From an uncultured Chromatiales bacterium (GTDB lineage: Bacteria > Pseudomonadota > Gammaproteobacteria > Steroidobacterales > GCA-2729495), in the NCBI GenBank assembly GCA_913058165.1, contig CAJXQV010000069.1:1-6593 (forward strand): a stretch of 6,593 nt of DNA. Reading direction: 5' to 3'. Below the pieces are notes generated by a model. It made no database searches, was not told the DNA's origin, and saw nothing but the letters and a program-made list of their open reading frames with translations. Position 1 is the stretch's first letter. Each line of letters begins with the position of its first letter. Position numbers and translations under genes: made by a program. Positions 6,094 to 6,593 of this stretch are shown piece after piece.

Positions 6094-6546
6094 ATGCATC
6101 GCCAAGTGCTCTGCTGCAGGGCTCTGATACTTGTCTGCAGCAGTTTGCTCATGCCAGCGCAGATCGCCTACGCACAAAACGACCCAGAACTTACCGCATT
6201 ACTGCTGGAAGCAGTCAACAATACCGACAGCTTTTCCGACCGCTTTGATGCCGAAGTGTGGCTAAAGGATATGTCCGGTCGCTTAATGCCAACTATTCCC
6301 AACCATGCGGAACGCATCGAAATTCTAACCCGTGTGCATCAGGAAGCGACCCGCGCCGAACTACCGCCGGAACTGGTGCTTGCCGTCATTGATATAGAAA
6401 GCCGGTTTGACCGTTTCGCTATTTCAAGTGCAGGTGCGCGCGGCCTGATGCAGGTTATGCCGTTTTGGCTGGATGAACTTGAACGCCCGAATGACAACCT
6501 GTTCGAAATCGACATTAATCTCCGCATGGGTTGTACCATACTGAAG
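6094..6546 (+). CDS. Secreted lytic transglycosylase (SLT domain), 5' part, cut by contig end
   Basis: The first 151 residues are present. A signal peptide is clear: MHRQVLCC, a hydrophobic core LILVCSSLLM, and likely cleavage after AYA (residue 27). This places the product in the periplasm, with no lipobox at the cleavage point. The SLT (Slt70-like, GH23) catalytic site follows: Glu102 in VIDIESRFDRFAISS, then AGARGLMQVMP (113-123). This gives a peptidoglycan lytic transglycosylase that would cleave MurNAc-GlcNAc bonds to 1,6-anhydro ends. DINLRMGCTIL (140-150) matches the family's next conserved block. The remaining C-terminal half of the SLT fold lies beyond the contig. The frame runs on into adapter as the well-known false peptide LSLIHISEPTR, which must not be counted. 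The ATG at 6094 lies ten bases after the proS stop and is the only start that keeps the signal peptide; its ribosome-binding site is weak. A lytic transglycosylase gene after proS is, from memory, also seen in pseudomonads. Confidence 0.88.
6111..6143 (+). repeat. Nine-bp perfect inverted repeat (hairpin) at start of lytic transglycosylase gene
   Basis: CTGCTGCAG at 6111-6119 is the exact reverse complement of CTGCAGCAG at 6135-6143, separated by a 15-base loop. It starts 17 bases after the start codon, within the signal-peptide codons. It lacks a T-run, so it is not an intrinsic terminator. It may be a by-product of Leu/Cys/Ser/Arg codons in the hydrophobic core. Confidence 0.5.
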
Positions 6547-6593
6547 CTGTCTCTTATACACATCTCCGAGCCCACGAGACAAGAGGCAATCTC
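6547..6593 (+). other. Untrimmed Nextera i7-side adapter (not genomic)
   Basis: Bases 6547-6565 are CTGTCTCTTATACACATCT, the reverse complement of the Tn5 mosaic end, followed by the rest of the Read-2 adapter to 6580. Bases 6581-6588 (AAGAGGCA) match the Nextera i7 index N711, and 6589-6593 begin the P7 tail. Genomic sequence ends at about 6546. Confidence 0.98.

Noticed and set aside
6111..6150. Intrinsic terminator after proS
   Set aside because: The hairpin lies inside the next gene's signal-peptide codons and is followed only by TTTGCTC, not a T-run.
30..6565. Nineteen-bp terminal inverted repeats, as if a 6.5-kb composite transposon
   Set aside because: They are Tn5 mosaic ends flanked by Illumina primer and index sequence, and no transposase gene lies between them.
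6339..6575. Minus-strand 78-residue reading frame at the right end, starting MGSEMCIRDS
   Set aside because: Its start codon and first residues lie in the adapter. The rest is antisense to the SLT catalytic motif.

Overview
The window looks like one complete metagenome or shotgun contig from a gammaproteobacterium of moderate GC. It is bracketed by untrimmed Illumina Nextera adapters: bases 1-48 and 6547-6593 are synthetic, and genuine genome runs from about 49 to 6546. The gammaproteobacterial call rests on a TgpA-type membrane transglutaminase, a ProRS with an inserted editing domain, and a rimI gene preceded by an overlapping gene in the slot that holD occupies in E. coli. All of this is gene-family inference; no rRNA or other direct taxonomic marker is present.

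Layout, left to right: (i) the 3' part of tgpA (+), cut by the contig end. (ii) Four closely packed minus-strand genes, read right to left: pssA (phosphatidylserine synthase), a uracil-DNA-glycosylase-fold protein, rimI (ribosomal protein S18 N-acetyltransferase) and a UMF1-family MFS transporter. There is a 23-bp gap after pssA, then 4-bp (ATGA) and 1-bp (TGATG) overlaps, so this is probably one operon. (iii) A 101-bp divergent intergenic region. (iv) proS (prolyl-tRNA synthetase) on the plus strand. (v) Ten bases later, a secreted lytic transglycosylase gene cut by the right contig end. The tgpA and MFS genes converge, with both stop codons inside a single TTAA.

Most of the content is housekeeping: envelope lipid synthesis (pssA), translation (proS, rimI), peptidoglycan turnover (lytic transglycosylase) and an envelope transglutaminase (tgpA). 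The item that stands out is the gene at 2516-3364. It begins with a 16-residue segment that aligns without gaps to the clamp-loader-binding N-terminal tail of E. coli DNA polymerase III psi (HolD). A long Pro/Ala/Ser/Gln linker follows, then a family-4-type uracil-DNA glycosylase core that keeps all four Fe-S cysteines and the motif-B His but has lost the uracil-reading Asn. Because it also sits exactly where holD sits in E. coli, it is either a replisome-tethered glycosylase or a psi subunit built on a decayed UDG fold.
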